Assembly (NCBI RefSeq): GCF_000143535.2
Contig: NC_037319.1
Span: 1,674,001-1,738,000, forward strand
Direction of reading: 5' to 3'
Length of the DNA stretch: 64,000 nucleotides
DNA from: Botrytis cinerea B05.10
Taxonomy: Eukaryota > Ascomycota > Leotiomycetes > Helotiales > Sclerotiniaceae
Shown piece after piece: positions 35,456 through 45,623 of the stretch. The notes beneath the pieces were generated by a model. The model saw only the letters and a list, made by a program, of their open reading frames with translations. It had not been told where the DNA came from and searched no databases. Made by a program: the position numbers and the translations under genes. How positions within the stretch are numbered: position 1 is the stretch's first letter; every line of letters begins with the position of its first letter.

Positions 35456-35941
35456 CTAGAAGCGCTTCAAAAAAACTACCTTAGTCAAGCTCTTGCTAAA
35501 TACCAAGATAGCTGTTCCGATAGCGATAGTAACAGCTGTAAATATTGGCAAATATCTATACTGATCACTCTCTGGGCCTAGTGACGCAAGTGCTTCTGCG
35601 ACTAGGTTACCAATGAGTGCTGCTATACTAGCAAGTGCAAACATGCTGCCTGTTCTTGTGCCAATCTTTTGCATATCGCTGGTTATCTGAGCAACGATTG
35701 TGGGAGCTAGTGACACGAATGTACCCGAAGCGAAGCTATAGATGAGAGCAAAGATGATGATTGGTATATTTCCACGCGCTGGAAGCCACAAAACCAAGTT
35801 GACAATGAAGTTAATCGTACACATTACTATCTGGATATTATATCGGCCTAGCTTGTCTGCTACCCAGCTGGGAGAGATACGGCCAAAGATGGATACAAAA
35901 TTGAGGATTGAGATGATGCATCTGGATAGCCTCACAGACAT
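35456..35941 (-). pseudogene. Truncated MCT-type major facilitator (C-terminal half only)
   Basis: The frame encodes about 155 residues that start in the middle of a monocarboxylate-transporter-like protein: ISILNFVSIFGRISPSWVADKLGRYNIQIVM is the conserved helix 8-9 region, followed by helices 9-12 (FALIYSFASGTFVSLAPTIVAQI, GTRTGSMFALASIAALIGNLVAEALA). The N-terminal six helices expected upstream are absent from 35942-36202, and no exon with that content is seen. Without them it cannot be a transporter. I call it a decayed or deletion-truncated gene. It lies directly downstream of an SDR gene on the same strand, so both may be leftovers of a small metabolic cluster. Confidence 0.7.
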
Positions 35942-36202
35942 TCCGATTTTGAGAGCGGAGAACCATCTAGTTCATTCTAAAAGAAGCTGTACACTTTCGT
36001 ATGTAAGATTAGGATTATCCCTTGAAATTCAAGGTAATTGTCTCGGAATGGAATTAAGTTTGAAGAATATGGCTTTTGCTTAATGATGTTCATTCTCTGT
36101 ACAAAGTTCTACTAAAAAGTTCGTTCTAATTATCATGATTGCATCTCCTAACTTTGATACACAGATAGCGTATGTAATCTAACACCTGCAGCGAAGCGTT
36201 TC

Positions 36203-37203
36203 TTAACTTGCGTGCGCAGTAACCATCATTCCAGCATCAATTAACAAACCAGTCCCATTGACATAGGAAGCCGAAGGGCTGCAAAGGAAGACGGCAACAT
36301 TAGCTACTTCTTCTGGCGTTGCGGCCCTTTTTGCTGGCGAGACAGTTTGAATGACTTTTTCGAGATCCGCCCAACGAGACAAACTTCTTTCTAACATGGG
36401 TGTCTTCACCCATGAGGGACAAAAGGCGTTCACACGGATTCCGTGCTTTGCATTGTCCAACGCTATCAAAGACATCAGTCACTATACTCAAGAAGTTCAA
36501 CATGAGAACTCACCAGCTACTTTAGTAATTCCCATCACTGCGTGTTTCGACGCGACATAAGCCATCATTCTCGGGCCTGCACCATATGACAATCCAGAGC
36601 CAAGGTTCACGATACATCCCCGACCCAGCAAACGCTCATCACCATGGCGGCCCTTGATCTTTCTCGGTTCTTGTGCTACCATAGCTTTTGTCACAGCTCT
36701 GAGGCATAACATCGTTTCACGAGCATTCACAGCAAACGTTTTGTCGAAGTTGTCAATATCTATATCGGATGTTGGTGCGAGAGATGTGGCTCCAACCTTC
36801 AAGATACAAATATAGGTCAGCATATTCACACGAACATAGTTTTGGATGCACTTACTCCAGCACTATTGACAAAGTAATCAATCCGACCAAACTCCTTAAT
36901 TGTGAAATCGACCATTGCCTGAACACTCCCTGGCTCAGTGGTGTTTACCTCCAACGCCAAGGTTCGGTATTGAGGGTTGGTAGCGAATTCTTTACTCTTC
37001 TCTGCGCTCGCTTTGGCCCCTTCGATGTTGAGGTCGGCAAAGATAACCCCTGATGCACCTGCTTCGGCGAATGCGAAACCAGTTTCTTCGCCGATGCCTG
37101 CTGCTCCTTATAAGTAATGTGTCAGTTATCAATCGATGATTGCAGATTTGACAGATCCTACCCCTGTAACCAGAGCTACACCGTTGACTGCTACGTTTGA
37201 CAT
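36203..37203 (-). pseudogene. Short-chain dehydrogenase/reductase, exons join 1 nt out of frame
   Basis: The classical SDR has exons 37162-37203, 36856-37106, 36514-36796 and 36203-36462, with introns of about 50-60 bp. Family motifs are clear: the VALVTG...GAAGIG nucleotide-binding start, the FVNSAG motif, NLGSGLSYG with the catalytic serine, YVASK (Tyr and Lys of the active site), and a C-terminal IRVNAFCPSWVKTPM...NVAVFLCSPSASYVNGTGLLIDAG. NAD(P)-dependent oxidoreductase activity is expected; the substrate is unknown. Exons 2-4 are mutually in frame, but exon 1 joins exon 2 one base short at a C4 (G4) run beside the donor. Either a one-base deletion has disabled the gene, or the run is a sequencing error, or the start lies elsewhere. 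Confidence 0.7.
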
Positions 37204-38680
37204 GATACAGACAAGTTCAAGCAATTTAGTTGTAAGTAACAATGCTTTATGGTTTTCAAAGAACTTGTTATTAGTGAGTTATAAAAGTATTGAGAGAATT
37301 GAAAAAAGAAAAAAAAAACATCTCTACCAAAAGTACCTTCTAAAAGGAAATCAAACTGTTAGTGGCGTATATTCTAAGACGTATTCCTGTGGCACAGTTG
37401 TTGTAGCTTAAACCACAAAGTACATATTAACATGTAACAAGAGATATCCCTGACGTTTGAATCAATATTGACATACATATAGAGGTGGAGTCCAGACAGG
37501 TGCCACTTTTGAAATCCGCATTTTCCCTTCTTCTTTCTATGCTTGCTGTATATCTTTCGCAACCCTCTTCTAAGTAATTTCTTAAGATATATCGCTACAA
37601 TATAAAGCACGACTGCATTGCAAAGCCATCCAAAGCAGAAAAAATTCCGCCCCGAGTATCCGCAAATGTGTCAAAAGGTAAGGTGCTACATACTGCACTG
37701 CCCATTACCATCAAAATCTCCACGCATCTCTGAGGCGCAAATTACTAAAATTCGCAAGATGCATTGCTTATGCCTCCATGGAATGGGAACAAATAGCGAT
37801 ATATGTGCTTTTCCGGCCTCCATGATATACTCGACATCCAATTAAAGAAATTGACGAGTTTGAATCCTAGGCAACAAGCCAACAAGCAGTATCATTTATG
37901 GATACTTGCGCTTTGAATCGGTATGCAATACCATAGATAGCAAACCACCCGTTAGTTTCATATCTTAATATACACTGGTAGCAAATATTCGTTGTGAATT
38001 TGGCGATCACCACACATATGATTTTGTGGAGGGAGCAATCCCACATCCCACAGCTCCAGGTCTGAATCGACCACCCTCGCTGGCTGCTGTCCTTATTATC
38101 CACGAACAGAAGCGGAAAGCCCAGAAAGATGAAGCATATGTCTTCAAATGCGCAACATTTTCGTAATAGGAATACCAGGTAGCCCGTGTGAGCTTCTAAC
38201 AGAACAGAGGATTCGTCTCTTGAACTCTGTGACTGATGGGGAGGTTGTGAAATTCCCAACTGTCATCCGTTGTTAATCTATCCTCGATCGGTTCATTCTG
38301 CCTATTAGAGATAGAGGGGGTTATGATATTGCACATTGAAATATTGACTTGAGATTGTTCTTATAGACAACATTGAAAGAGGCGAGGGAAATCAGTAAAC
38401 CTCACTCGCAAGTGTGGGCTCGTCAGCAACACGTGATGCTTCCGCGCCCTGACCAGGTTACGCGTTTATGATGAGAGCTTAAGTGGCCCGTGGTCAATTT
38501 CCGCGTTTGGTGTGACAGGAAAAAATGTGTGCCTGATTATTGCCTGCACTATTGTATGACTTGTTCATGGTTCTCTCATTTAGCCTCGGTTATTGGTATG
38601 CTTACTAAAAAGTTCATTAATCTACGTTAGTCATCTCTCCACCCTTCTATCTCTAATTTCATCTTATCGTTGTTTCTTCA
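37204..38680. other. Intergenic region
   Basis: This is 1.5 kb of moderately AT-rich sequence. The longest frame (130 codons, minus strand 37867-38259) resembles nothing I know. No RNA gene is recognised. Confidence 0.35.
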
Positions 38681-38689
38681 CTTCCATCA

Positions 38690-38915
38690 CCATCACCTAT
38701 CGCCGTCGCCCATCACCATCACCGTCGCCCATCACCATCACCCATCACCCATCACCATCACCGTCGCCCATCACCATCACCCATCACCCATCACCATCAC
38801 CGTCACCCATCACCATCACCGTCGCCCATCACCATCACCATCGCCCATCACCATCGACCATCGCCACCGACCATCGACCATCACTCATCACCCATCACCC
38901 ATCACCATCGCAGAA
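38690..38915. repeat. Imperfect CATCACC/CGTCGCC simple repeat
   Basis: About 225 bp consist of CATCACCATCACC units interspersed with CGTCGCC and CCATCACC variants, strongly strand-asymmetric in pyrimidine content. Its frames read as Pro/Ser/Ile/Thr or His/Pro runs and are not credible genes. Confidence 0.85.
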
Positions 38916-38976
38916 TATCTATTACAAATCAAATCCTCTCCTATAGTGTGTTGTATACAAGAGTTGTGTTTTCCAG

Positions 38977-39420
38977 CATCTGTTGCATAGAACCGCCCTT
39001 CTAGTGATAGTTTTTTCAACATCTGTTGCATAGAACCGCCCTTCTAGTGATAGTTTTTTCAACGTCTGTTGTATAGAACCGTCCTTTTAGTGGTAGTTTT
39101 TTCAACGTCTGCTGTATAGAACCGTCCTTTTAGTGGTAGTTTTCTCAACACCTGTTGTATAGAACCGTCCTTCTAGTGGTAGTCTTTTCAATATCTGTTG
39201 CATAAAACCGTCCTTTTAGTGGTAGTCTTTTCAACATCTGTTGTATAAAACCGCCCTTCTAGTGATAGTCTTTTCAACATCTGTTGCATAAAACCGCCCT
39301 TTTATTGGTAGTCTTTTCAACACCTGTTGCATAAAACCGCCCTTTTAGTGATAGTCTTTTCAACATCTGTTGCATAAAACCGTCCTTCTAGTGGTAGTCT
39401 TTTCAATATCTGTTGCTTAG
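38977..39420. repeat. 43-bp minisatellite, ten copies plus a partial
   Basis: Ten consecutive units of exactly 43 bp run from 38977 to 39406, followed by a partial unit. Each unit has the layout CATCTGTTGCATARAACCG, then YCCTTYTAGTGRTAGT, then YTTTTCAA. Differences are mostly transitions at shared positions, and no indel interrupts the period. The array ends about 195 bp before the start codon at 39615, so it may be transcribed as leader or act as promoter DNA. Confidence 0.92.
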
Positions 39421-39614
39421 AACAACTCCAACTATAACACAACTTATATATCAGGTTTTGTGAACCACTTTCACCCCTCATCGTGTACAAGAGTCAAGGC
39501 TGCTCTATAGCCTGGGTGGGTTGGGAATCACATCTAAAGTGTGGGCTAATATTGTTTCCAATATGATCGTTCTTTTATTATATCTATTGCTAATCATATT
39601 TATAGGAGCAAATT

Positions 39615-41177
39615 ATGTCGAATGCAACTGGGATTTTAATCGAGAAACTCAAACTTAAACTCATCCTTCGCGAAAGAGTGTTTATAAAATGGGAAGATGA
39701 CTCGGGTACACCTTGTATACTAGGTTCTCGTTTGAGGTGTAATGGGCAGAACCTCAACTTTTTCATAGCTATATATTATGATGAAGAAGGGCATCTTCAT
39801 ATTCACTTTTCCCTTGAAGTATCTGTTATACTTGGAGGTACTAAGCAGAAAATAGAGATATTATTGGTTGTTCCTCCTGATACCAACTTCTCAGATACTA
39901 CTAATAAGCCTTGTTTGATATCGAATATCGAAAATTTATCTCACCTTGATGCTTCTGCTATTCACGATGCCGAAATCAGCGATTCAATGCATGTTATTTG
40001 TTTACAATTCGATCTAATTACAAAAGGGTTTATTATTACAAAGAAGAAGAAGAATACTACTACTATTAAGCCTCGGAATTACACTTCAAAAGGGTTGATC
40101 CGTGGCTTTGAATCTCTATCCGATACGAAAACCTTCACTGTGTATATCAAGCCGAATGATTATGCACTGGTGGGCTTGGAAGAAGTTCGTAATCGCTTAA
40201 GCAATACTGGTACTCCTACCGACATACACAAAACCAATGTAAAGGAAATATATGTTGGGCAAACGCCTGAATTAGTGGAATGGAGCAGACTTTACCCAGT
40301 ATCACTACTACCATCATACACTAAGAATCCTCCTCAGCTATCTCCAGAAGTGCAGGTTCCCCTGTCACCACCAATCATTTTCGAACAGGACACACCATTA
40401 ATCAATACTATCGAAGCAGCGATTGAAGAAACGCCGCCTCGGTTTCCAACTAGATCCAACTCTATATCCGTACATGGCATTTTCTCTGGCTGTGAAGAGT
40501 CATCAGACAGCGAAGTGAACTTGGACGATGCCGAAAAACACATGAGAATAGACTTCGATGTGGATTCAGATGAGGAAGAGCTTGCCAAGGAACAGTTTGC
40601 CAACAACTCTCGAGAATCAAATGAGCAATTCGATTATGATTTAGAAGCGTCACAGGTGTCACGGATGCTTAGCTCAAAATTGGAGAAATGGATAGAAACA
40701 GTATTACCGATAAACTTCAATGTTCATCACCACACGCGTTTAGTTACTAAGTTCTCAATTCTTGGCAATTGCATTCGTACATCGGACGCAGATTTATTCG
40801 ATATTACTTTACTTTGGTGCTCTGCTTTATTTTTCTACGATCCATTGGATTCTGATTCTGATTCTGATAATACTTCTGGATTATGGGAAAAGAGAAATTC
40901 ATGGCTTATTCGAGATATAGTAGAACAAATTCAATGGGCTAATAAAATAAGCTATAGTACTGAGATAAGTTCGGCACTATTAGAGCATTTTACAAAGCTT
41001 GGTCAAGCTGCTCGTATTGTTGCTCTAGATGCTGCATATAATAAAGGCGCCTATTTTAAACAAAAAAGTGTTTTTATTACTTACGTATTAGCGGAGTTTG
41101 GCAAGCCGGGCAGGAAGCCTGTTTCTCGAAAAAGATTGGAAACTGATAGTAGTACGTCTAAGCGAGTGAAAATATGA
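39615..41177 (+). CDS. Hypothetical nuclear-type protein
   Basis: The single exon encodes 520 residues from a family I do not recognise. The N-terminal 150 residues look globular and beta-rich (LKLILRERVFIKWEDDSGTP, LHIHFSLEVSVILGG). The middle is Pro/Ser-rich then acidic (SSDSEVNLDDAEKH, FDVDSDEEELAKEQ). The C-terminal 150 residues are helical (WIETVLPINFNVHHHTRLVTKFSILGNCI, LLEHFTKLGQAARIVALDAAYNKG). The tail GRKPVSRKRLETDSSTSKRVKI is a bipartite nuclear-localisation type. The absence of known domains and the AT-rich surroundings suggest a lineage-specific accessory gene. Confidence 0.65.
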   Translation: MSNATGILIEKLKLKLILRERVFIKWEDDSGTPCILGSRLRCNGQNLNFFIAIYYDEEGHLHIHFSLEVSVILGGTKQKIEILLVVPPDTNFSDTTNKPCLISNIENLSHLDASAIHDAEISDSMHVICLQFDLITKGFIITKKKKNTTTIKPRNYTSKGLIRGFESLSDTKTFTVYIKPNDYALVGLEEVRNRLSNTGTPTDIHKTNVKEIYVGQTPELVEWSRLYPVSLLPSYTKNPPQLSPEVQVPLSPPIIFEQDTPLINTIEAAIEETPPRFPTRSNSISVHGIFSGCEESSDSEVNLDDAEKHMRIDFDVDSDEEELAKEQFANNSRESNEQFDYDLEASQVSRMLSSKLEKWIETVLPINFNVHHHTRLVTKFSILGNCIRTSDADLFDITLLWCSALFFYDPLDSDSDSDNTSGLWEKRNSWLIRDIVEQIQWANKISYSTEISSALLEHFTKLGQAARIVALDAAYNKGAYFKQKSVFITYVLAEFGKPGRKPVSRKRLETDSSTSKRVKI

Positions 41178-41974
41178 TTAGAAATTGAATTGTTTTCTTA
41201 TTAGTATTATTGTCTTCGAGGTCTACTTTCATCAAGAGAAAGGGTTTGTGTCATTTTCTATATATGATGAAGAATGAAAGATAAATATTTAAAATAATGA
41301 ATGGTCTGGAAAAGGAATGAGAAATGTAAGGAGGAAGATAGAAAATATAGAAGAAATATAAAAGAATGAAATAGGTAATATAGAAGAGAGGTAATAAATA
41401 TTAGGATATTATAGTTTCAATATTCTAACATGATTGAAACGGAAGATAATTACTATTAGGATATCGATCATATAATCATACAGAGGGAGTACCCGCCTTA
41501 GCAGCAATGGATTAGAAATGAAGGTAGCGGAGGTGGACAGACCTTCCATTGGAATTGAGCCCTCGAGACAGCATGTAGGCTGGCTTTGCACCAGGAGTAT
41601 CAGCCATGTTGTTTGATGAACGGAAATTTCAAAAGAGATATGCAAGATTGTTACTCGGAGTTTATGGTCGAAGCAAAAAGGTCATTAGTCTGTACTTTAT
41701 ACATTCGTCGAGGAAAATTCTGAGTTGGCCTGGATCTAATACTCACGCAAAAGCTAATGCATCCGGATGCGCGCTGAAGCAGAAGATATATCGGTTGCCG
41801 GCGTAGTACCTAATCTGGAAGTGCTGAGTCAGATCCACTAGGCTGGTTTTATAACATCAGAGCATATGTAATGTAACTGAAAAAGTGATCAAATTCAATT
41901 GGGTATCAATATTTGCAACTACTGTGGCAGAAAACGTCAAACAAATATCCAGCGAAATGCTTGCAACGCATATC
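41178..41974. other. AT-rich intergenic region with an unassigned exon-like fragment
   Basis: 41280-41450 is very AT-rich and GAAATA-repetitive. On the minus strand around 41480-41810 short blocks read like former exons (for example ADTPGAKPAYMLSRGLNSNG, and YAGNRYIFCFSAHPDALAFA) separated by stops. I could not assign a family. Confidence 0.35.
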
Positions 41975-42188
41975 TGCGGTTACTCAAAATTTCTCTCCTG
42001 CAGCTCTTCTCAAGGCTTCCGCCGTCCATTCTGGATGACTGACCATGAAGCAGTGGCCACCCTCCTTGAGACTTTCCACAACGCAAAAGCGTTCAGATTC
42101 ATCATTTGTGCACCCTTGATCATCATTTCCACTACCTTGGGTGTGAAAGAACTCTGATCAGCCTCGCCATACAAAAATGTTACCCTGT
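41975..42188 (-). pseudogene. Alpha/beta-hydrolase C-terminal relic, frameshifted
   Basis: Reading the minus strand from an acceptor-like CAG at about 42188 gives VTFLYGEADQSSFTPKVVEM and onward to MMNLNAFAL in one frame. After a shift near 42080 it continues as VVESLKEGGHCFMVSHPEWT to the stop. This is the usual end of an alpha/beta-hydrolase: the GEADQ loop with the acid residue, and the GGHCFMVSHP block with the catalytic histidine. No N-terminal nucleophile domain is found upstream, so it is a decayed fragment. Confidence 0.65.
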
Positions 42189-42235
42189 GGTGGCCAAGTT
42201 AATACTTTAAATGAAAAGAAATTCAATATAAATCC

Positions 42236-42530
42236 CTATACAAATTTTAATATGTACATTATGTTTATGATATATTCTCTTCGTTATTGACGAATATTCG
42301 CGGCTCTAAACGGGATCCGTTTAGTATTGACTTTTAATAGAAAAAAAGAAAATGGGGGCCCTGAAGGGCCTTAGAGATTTCAGAATTTGACGAATATTAG
42401 AGTTGTAGGAAAGGTGGACGGAAGGGGAGCGAGCGTAAGAGCTATAAGGTGAGTGAAAGGCATTAGCCGAAAGCTTAAAGGGGAAGAGGAGTGAGGAGTA
42501 AATCATTCACATCACTTCCAATTTATTCTT
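42236..42530. other. Possible mitochondrial-DNA insertion
   Basis: This AT-rich block contains compact GC palindromes (AAACGGGATCCGTTT near 42312-42326, GGCCCTGAAGGGCC near 42357-42371) and GGGGAGCGAGCGTAAGAGC-like sequence near 42425-42444. That texture is common in fungal mitochondrial intergenic DNA. No gene is identified, so this is only a suspicion. Confidence 0.2.
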
Positions 42531-42916
42531 CAATCAGAAGCTTTACCACTGTACTATACCATACAGAATGTACTATAAAAGTACAAATACTGCATAGCTC
42601 TAATCTATATATTCATATCGAATTCAATTACTAATCGAATTCAAAACAAGTAAATATCCTAGTGATTCTTAGATTAAAAGTTAGAATTAGCTTTCAAATT
42701 CAAGAAATTCACCAAGTCCCTTTGGAGTAAAGATTTCTAATCGTTTACGAAAGAAAAAGCCCCCTAATCAATACTTTAAAAACGCTTTCTTCAATACATT
42801 ATAAAATTATCAAATATTTTCTTGTACTGACGAAGCGGCCATTTCGTCACCCACGGTTTCTGCCACCACAGGGTGATCCAGTCTATTTAACACATAATCC
42901 ATGTTGGCCACAGGTC

Positions 42917-43393
42917 ATGTCGTACCGGCTAAACGACCCTGGATACGCATTGTTTACACAGGATGCGTATTACGCACGTACGGCCTACTGCATCGACCCG
43001 GCCATCTACGAGGACGAGCCTAGTTCAGTATATACCCAAGGTCTAACCCTACCCACTAGACATGATCTGTCCCAGATGCTAAATTTTGACGAGGAAGATA
43101 GTGTCATTGTTATGAGAGAGATAAATTCGACACGTCTCCCAACTCCAGAGGAGATGGAAAAATATCTCGGGTATACCAAATGCGGCAGCGAAAATTGTCT
43201 TGAGGAGATTGCGGAAATTAGGAGTCAGTTCGAAAAGTTCAAGACTGAAGTAATCGCCCAGACAAGTATATCTAGAGTAGAATCATCACCGGTAATCGCA
43301 ACTGCTTCTTCTAATGCACATGCAACGCAACCAACAGCTTTGCTTGCGAGTGCTAGGTCGCAACCCGGAAGTGGCTATCATTCGCAACCATAG
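42917..43393 (+). CDS. Small hypothetical protein
   Basis: The 158-residue single exon starts at ATG 42917. It has a Tyr-rich, acidic N-terminal half (DPGYALFTQDAYYARTAYC, IYEDEPSSVYTQGLTLPT), a LPTPEEMEKYLGY segment, a short coiled coil (LEEIAEIRSQFEKFKTEV) around residues 97-118, then a Ser/Ala/Gln low-complexity tail. There is no transmembrane segment or known domain. It is convergent with the Zn2Cys6-like gene at 43534. Confidence 0.5.
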   Translation: MSYRLNDPGYALFTQDAYYARTAYCIDPAIYEDEPSSVYTQGLTLPTRHDLSQMLNFDEEDSVIVMREINSTRLPTPEEMEKYLGYTKCGSENCLEEIAEIRSQFEKFKTEVIAQTSISRVESSPVIATASSNAHATQPTALLASARSQPGSGYHSQP

Positions 43394-43533
43394 AGACAGT
43401 TGAGGAATGTAGATTTTTGTATCGTAGATGATAATGAATACTGTGGAATAAGATTTTAATATGCACAACGATTGAGGTATGACAAGGAGCTCGAGCACTC
43501 CATTAAACTAACTGTACCCGAACATTGTAACTA

Positions 43534-44774
43534 CTACCGACTAACTTTAATAGTTGCTCTCAATCCAGCAGATTCTTCCAAGAACTTTGAGTGTTCTGCC
43601 TTTGCTTCTGCCATCTCTTCCGCTTTTCCATCGTACGGGCCAGTGTGCATGAGCTTTTGGGCCACCATCCTAAGCTTCCTATCTTCCTTGTGGAACTTCT
43701 GTTTTGCAATTCTGAACTCTTCGAACCTAAAATCATCTGGCCAACCATGTTCAACGAATAATTTTTTCTGTGCAGCTCTCTTGTTATAACCATCGAGCAA
43801 GTATTGATCTGCGTCGGGTGTTGGATCCAAAATATTATACCCATTGGCAATATAATCGTCATAACCAGATGGAGGTGCTGGGGGCTCCGATTCCACGTGA
43901 CGGGATCTTCCATTGGACCATGGCATTTCTTTTAGATCTCGGAGGTATTCTATCCATTGATCTAGCATAACTTTTGCAGGAACAGATGACAAGTCTAGAT
44001 AAGTGTTTGTATAGCCTGGTGAATTATTAGGCCACTGGATAATGTGTTTTGTGCGAATATCGTAAATTATGGTTCGTCCAAATATACTCGGGGTGACTTT
44101 GTAGGAACCAAGGCGGACAGCCCATGGTGCAAGATCGTATTCACCTTTCCAGAGGACTTCGCGTGCTTCGGAAACATTATTTAAATAGTTGTAAGGAAGG
44201 GTGCCATATGATATCTCATCATCAATTTCGAGAAACGGAAGATGTCGGAGAAGAGCAATAACTTCAGGCTCTAATTCAATCGTGACGAACTCCTCCTTGG
44301 GAAGGTTTTGATGAGGAGGCCGCCTGATTTCAGATTCTTCAATATATTCCATATAACGAAGAGTTTCATAAACTTGCGTAATGCCACGTATAAACTCTCC
44401 ATGTTGTTCTTTGATGAAATCTTCCGTGAAAACTGCGTCATTATGGTTGGGATCATGAGACGGGACCTCGCAAGATTGAGAGGTAGGAGATTTCTGCCAT
44501 GGCACCTCGATTTCAATTTCTGGCTTCTTACAAGTCTCTTTTAACGAGAGGCATGAAGAGCCTACCAACCTATTAGTAAACAACTCTTGCAATACTATCG
44601 TAGCTCAGACCTACAAATAGGGAATCCTCCATCACATATTGCTCCCTTTGAAGCACATGTCAAGCACTGCCGAGCGGGGAACTGAACGGAGGCCATGTTA
44701 AACCCAGCGATAATCGTGGCTAGAAAACCTATGCCTATCGATATATATATGGTTCTGAAAGCCTGCATAAGCAT
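43534..44774 (-). CDS. Membrane-anchored protein with Zn2Cys6-type cysteine cluster
   Basis: Exons 44615-44774 and 43534-44561 join across a 53-bp intron (GTAGGT donor, ACTAAT branch, TTGGTAG acceptor) to 1188 bp, 395 residues, in frame. Residues about 8-28 (TIYISIGIGFLATIIAGFNMA) form a transmembrane helix. Immediately after, cysteines 37, 40, 47, 54, 57 and 64 give CX2CX6CX6CX2CX6C, the exact spacing of fungal Zn(II)2Cys6 domains. The cluster is split by the intron and appears only after correct splicing. The remaining 330 residues (for example YDLAPWAVRLGSYKVTPSIFG) resemble no family I can name. The basic linker of true DNA-binding clusters is weak, so protein or metal binding at a membrane is as likely as DNA binding. 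Confidence 0.7.
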
Positions 44775-45623
44775 GAAGGAATGAGCAAGCGAGATTGTAT
44801 TTATTTGATCTACAATAACGTGTAATGACAGCCAGAAGGTAGGCGCATGTTAATAGAACACACTGGCCAATTGAATGGTGTAAGATTATTTAAGCGATTT
44901 ATTAGCAGAATTTCTTTTTCTTCAGAAAGTATTTCGAAATTTAAAAGCCTATCAAAACACATAAAGATTATGGATCTCACATTTCAGCAATATAAAACAA
45001 TAACCACAGATTGTATAGTTTGTTGGTAAATTGAACTGACAAATAATATCTTCTATAACATAGTTTATCAGTGCGTGCTCTTCCTCAAATATTCGCTTAG
45101 CAAATATTTGAGGAAGAGCGTCTTGTGATCAAAATAACATGTGACTCTAATCCGCGATGATTCGTCACATGAATCTTAATACGATACTCCAGGTTTAATA
45201 GTCTAACTGAATATTTTGTAAATTAAAATACATATCTTTGATACCCTTAGCACCATCTGGTGTACGACTCAAAAAATATTATGATCGCCATAGCTTACTT
45301 CCAGCTTCTACTGTAACGCATGTCGAAAACTCTGTATTTAGCCGATAGATCATACCTTCTGTAGTTAGAGTATAAATTCAGGAACTCATGTATTAAGTGC
45401 TCGTCAGTACCTCTCTATGGCTACAATAATCCTATCTTGATCTTTACAAATAAAGCACATAGATTGTGAATAATACCAATTATCGATATACTCTCAAACA
45501 GACTCTGACAATTAGGAAGGGACTAAAACGTGGAAAAGGAAGATACTAAGAAGCTTTGAGTTTATTTCCAAGCATTTAACGTATCCACAATCTTACAAAA
45601 TCCATATCGTTTAGAACTGGTTC
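44775..45623. other. Intergenic region with strong hairpin
   Basis: This is AT-rich spacer upstream of the Zn2Cys6-like gene and downstream of the NLR gene. Apart from the inverted repeat at 45077-45119 nothing is recognised. Confidence 0.4.
45077..45119. repeat. Perfect 17-bp inverted repeat
   Basis: Arms 45077-45093 and 45103-45119 (GCTCTTCCTCAAATATT and its reverse complement) are separated by nine bases, with wobble-type pairing possible just outside. It could fold as an RNA hairpin or a cruciform. It is not next to a recognised transposon end. Confidence 0.85.

Noticed and set aside
37867..38259. 130-codon minus-strand frame
   Set aside because: Cys/Trp-rich and hydrophobic without a signal peptide or known motif; not enough to call a gene.
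38593..38990. Two overlapping frames rich in Pro/Ser/Thr/His
   Set aside because: Translations of the CATCACC simple repeat, not genes.
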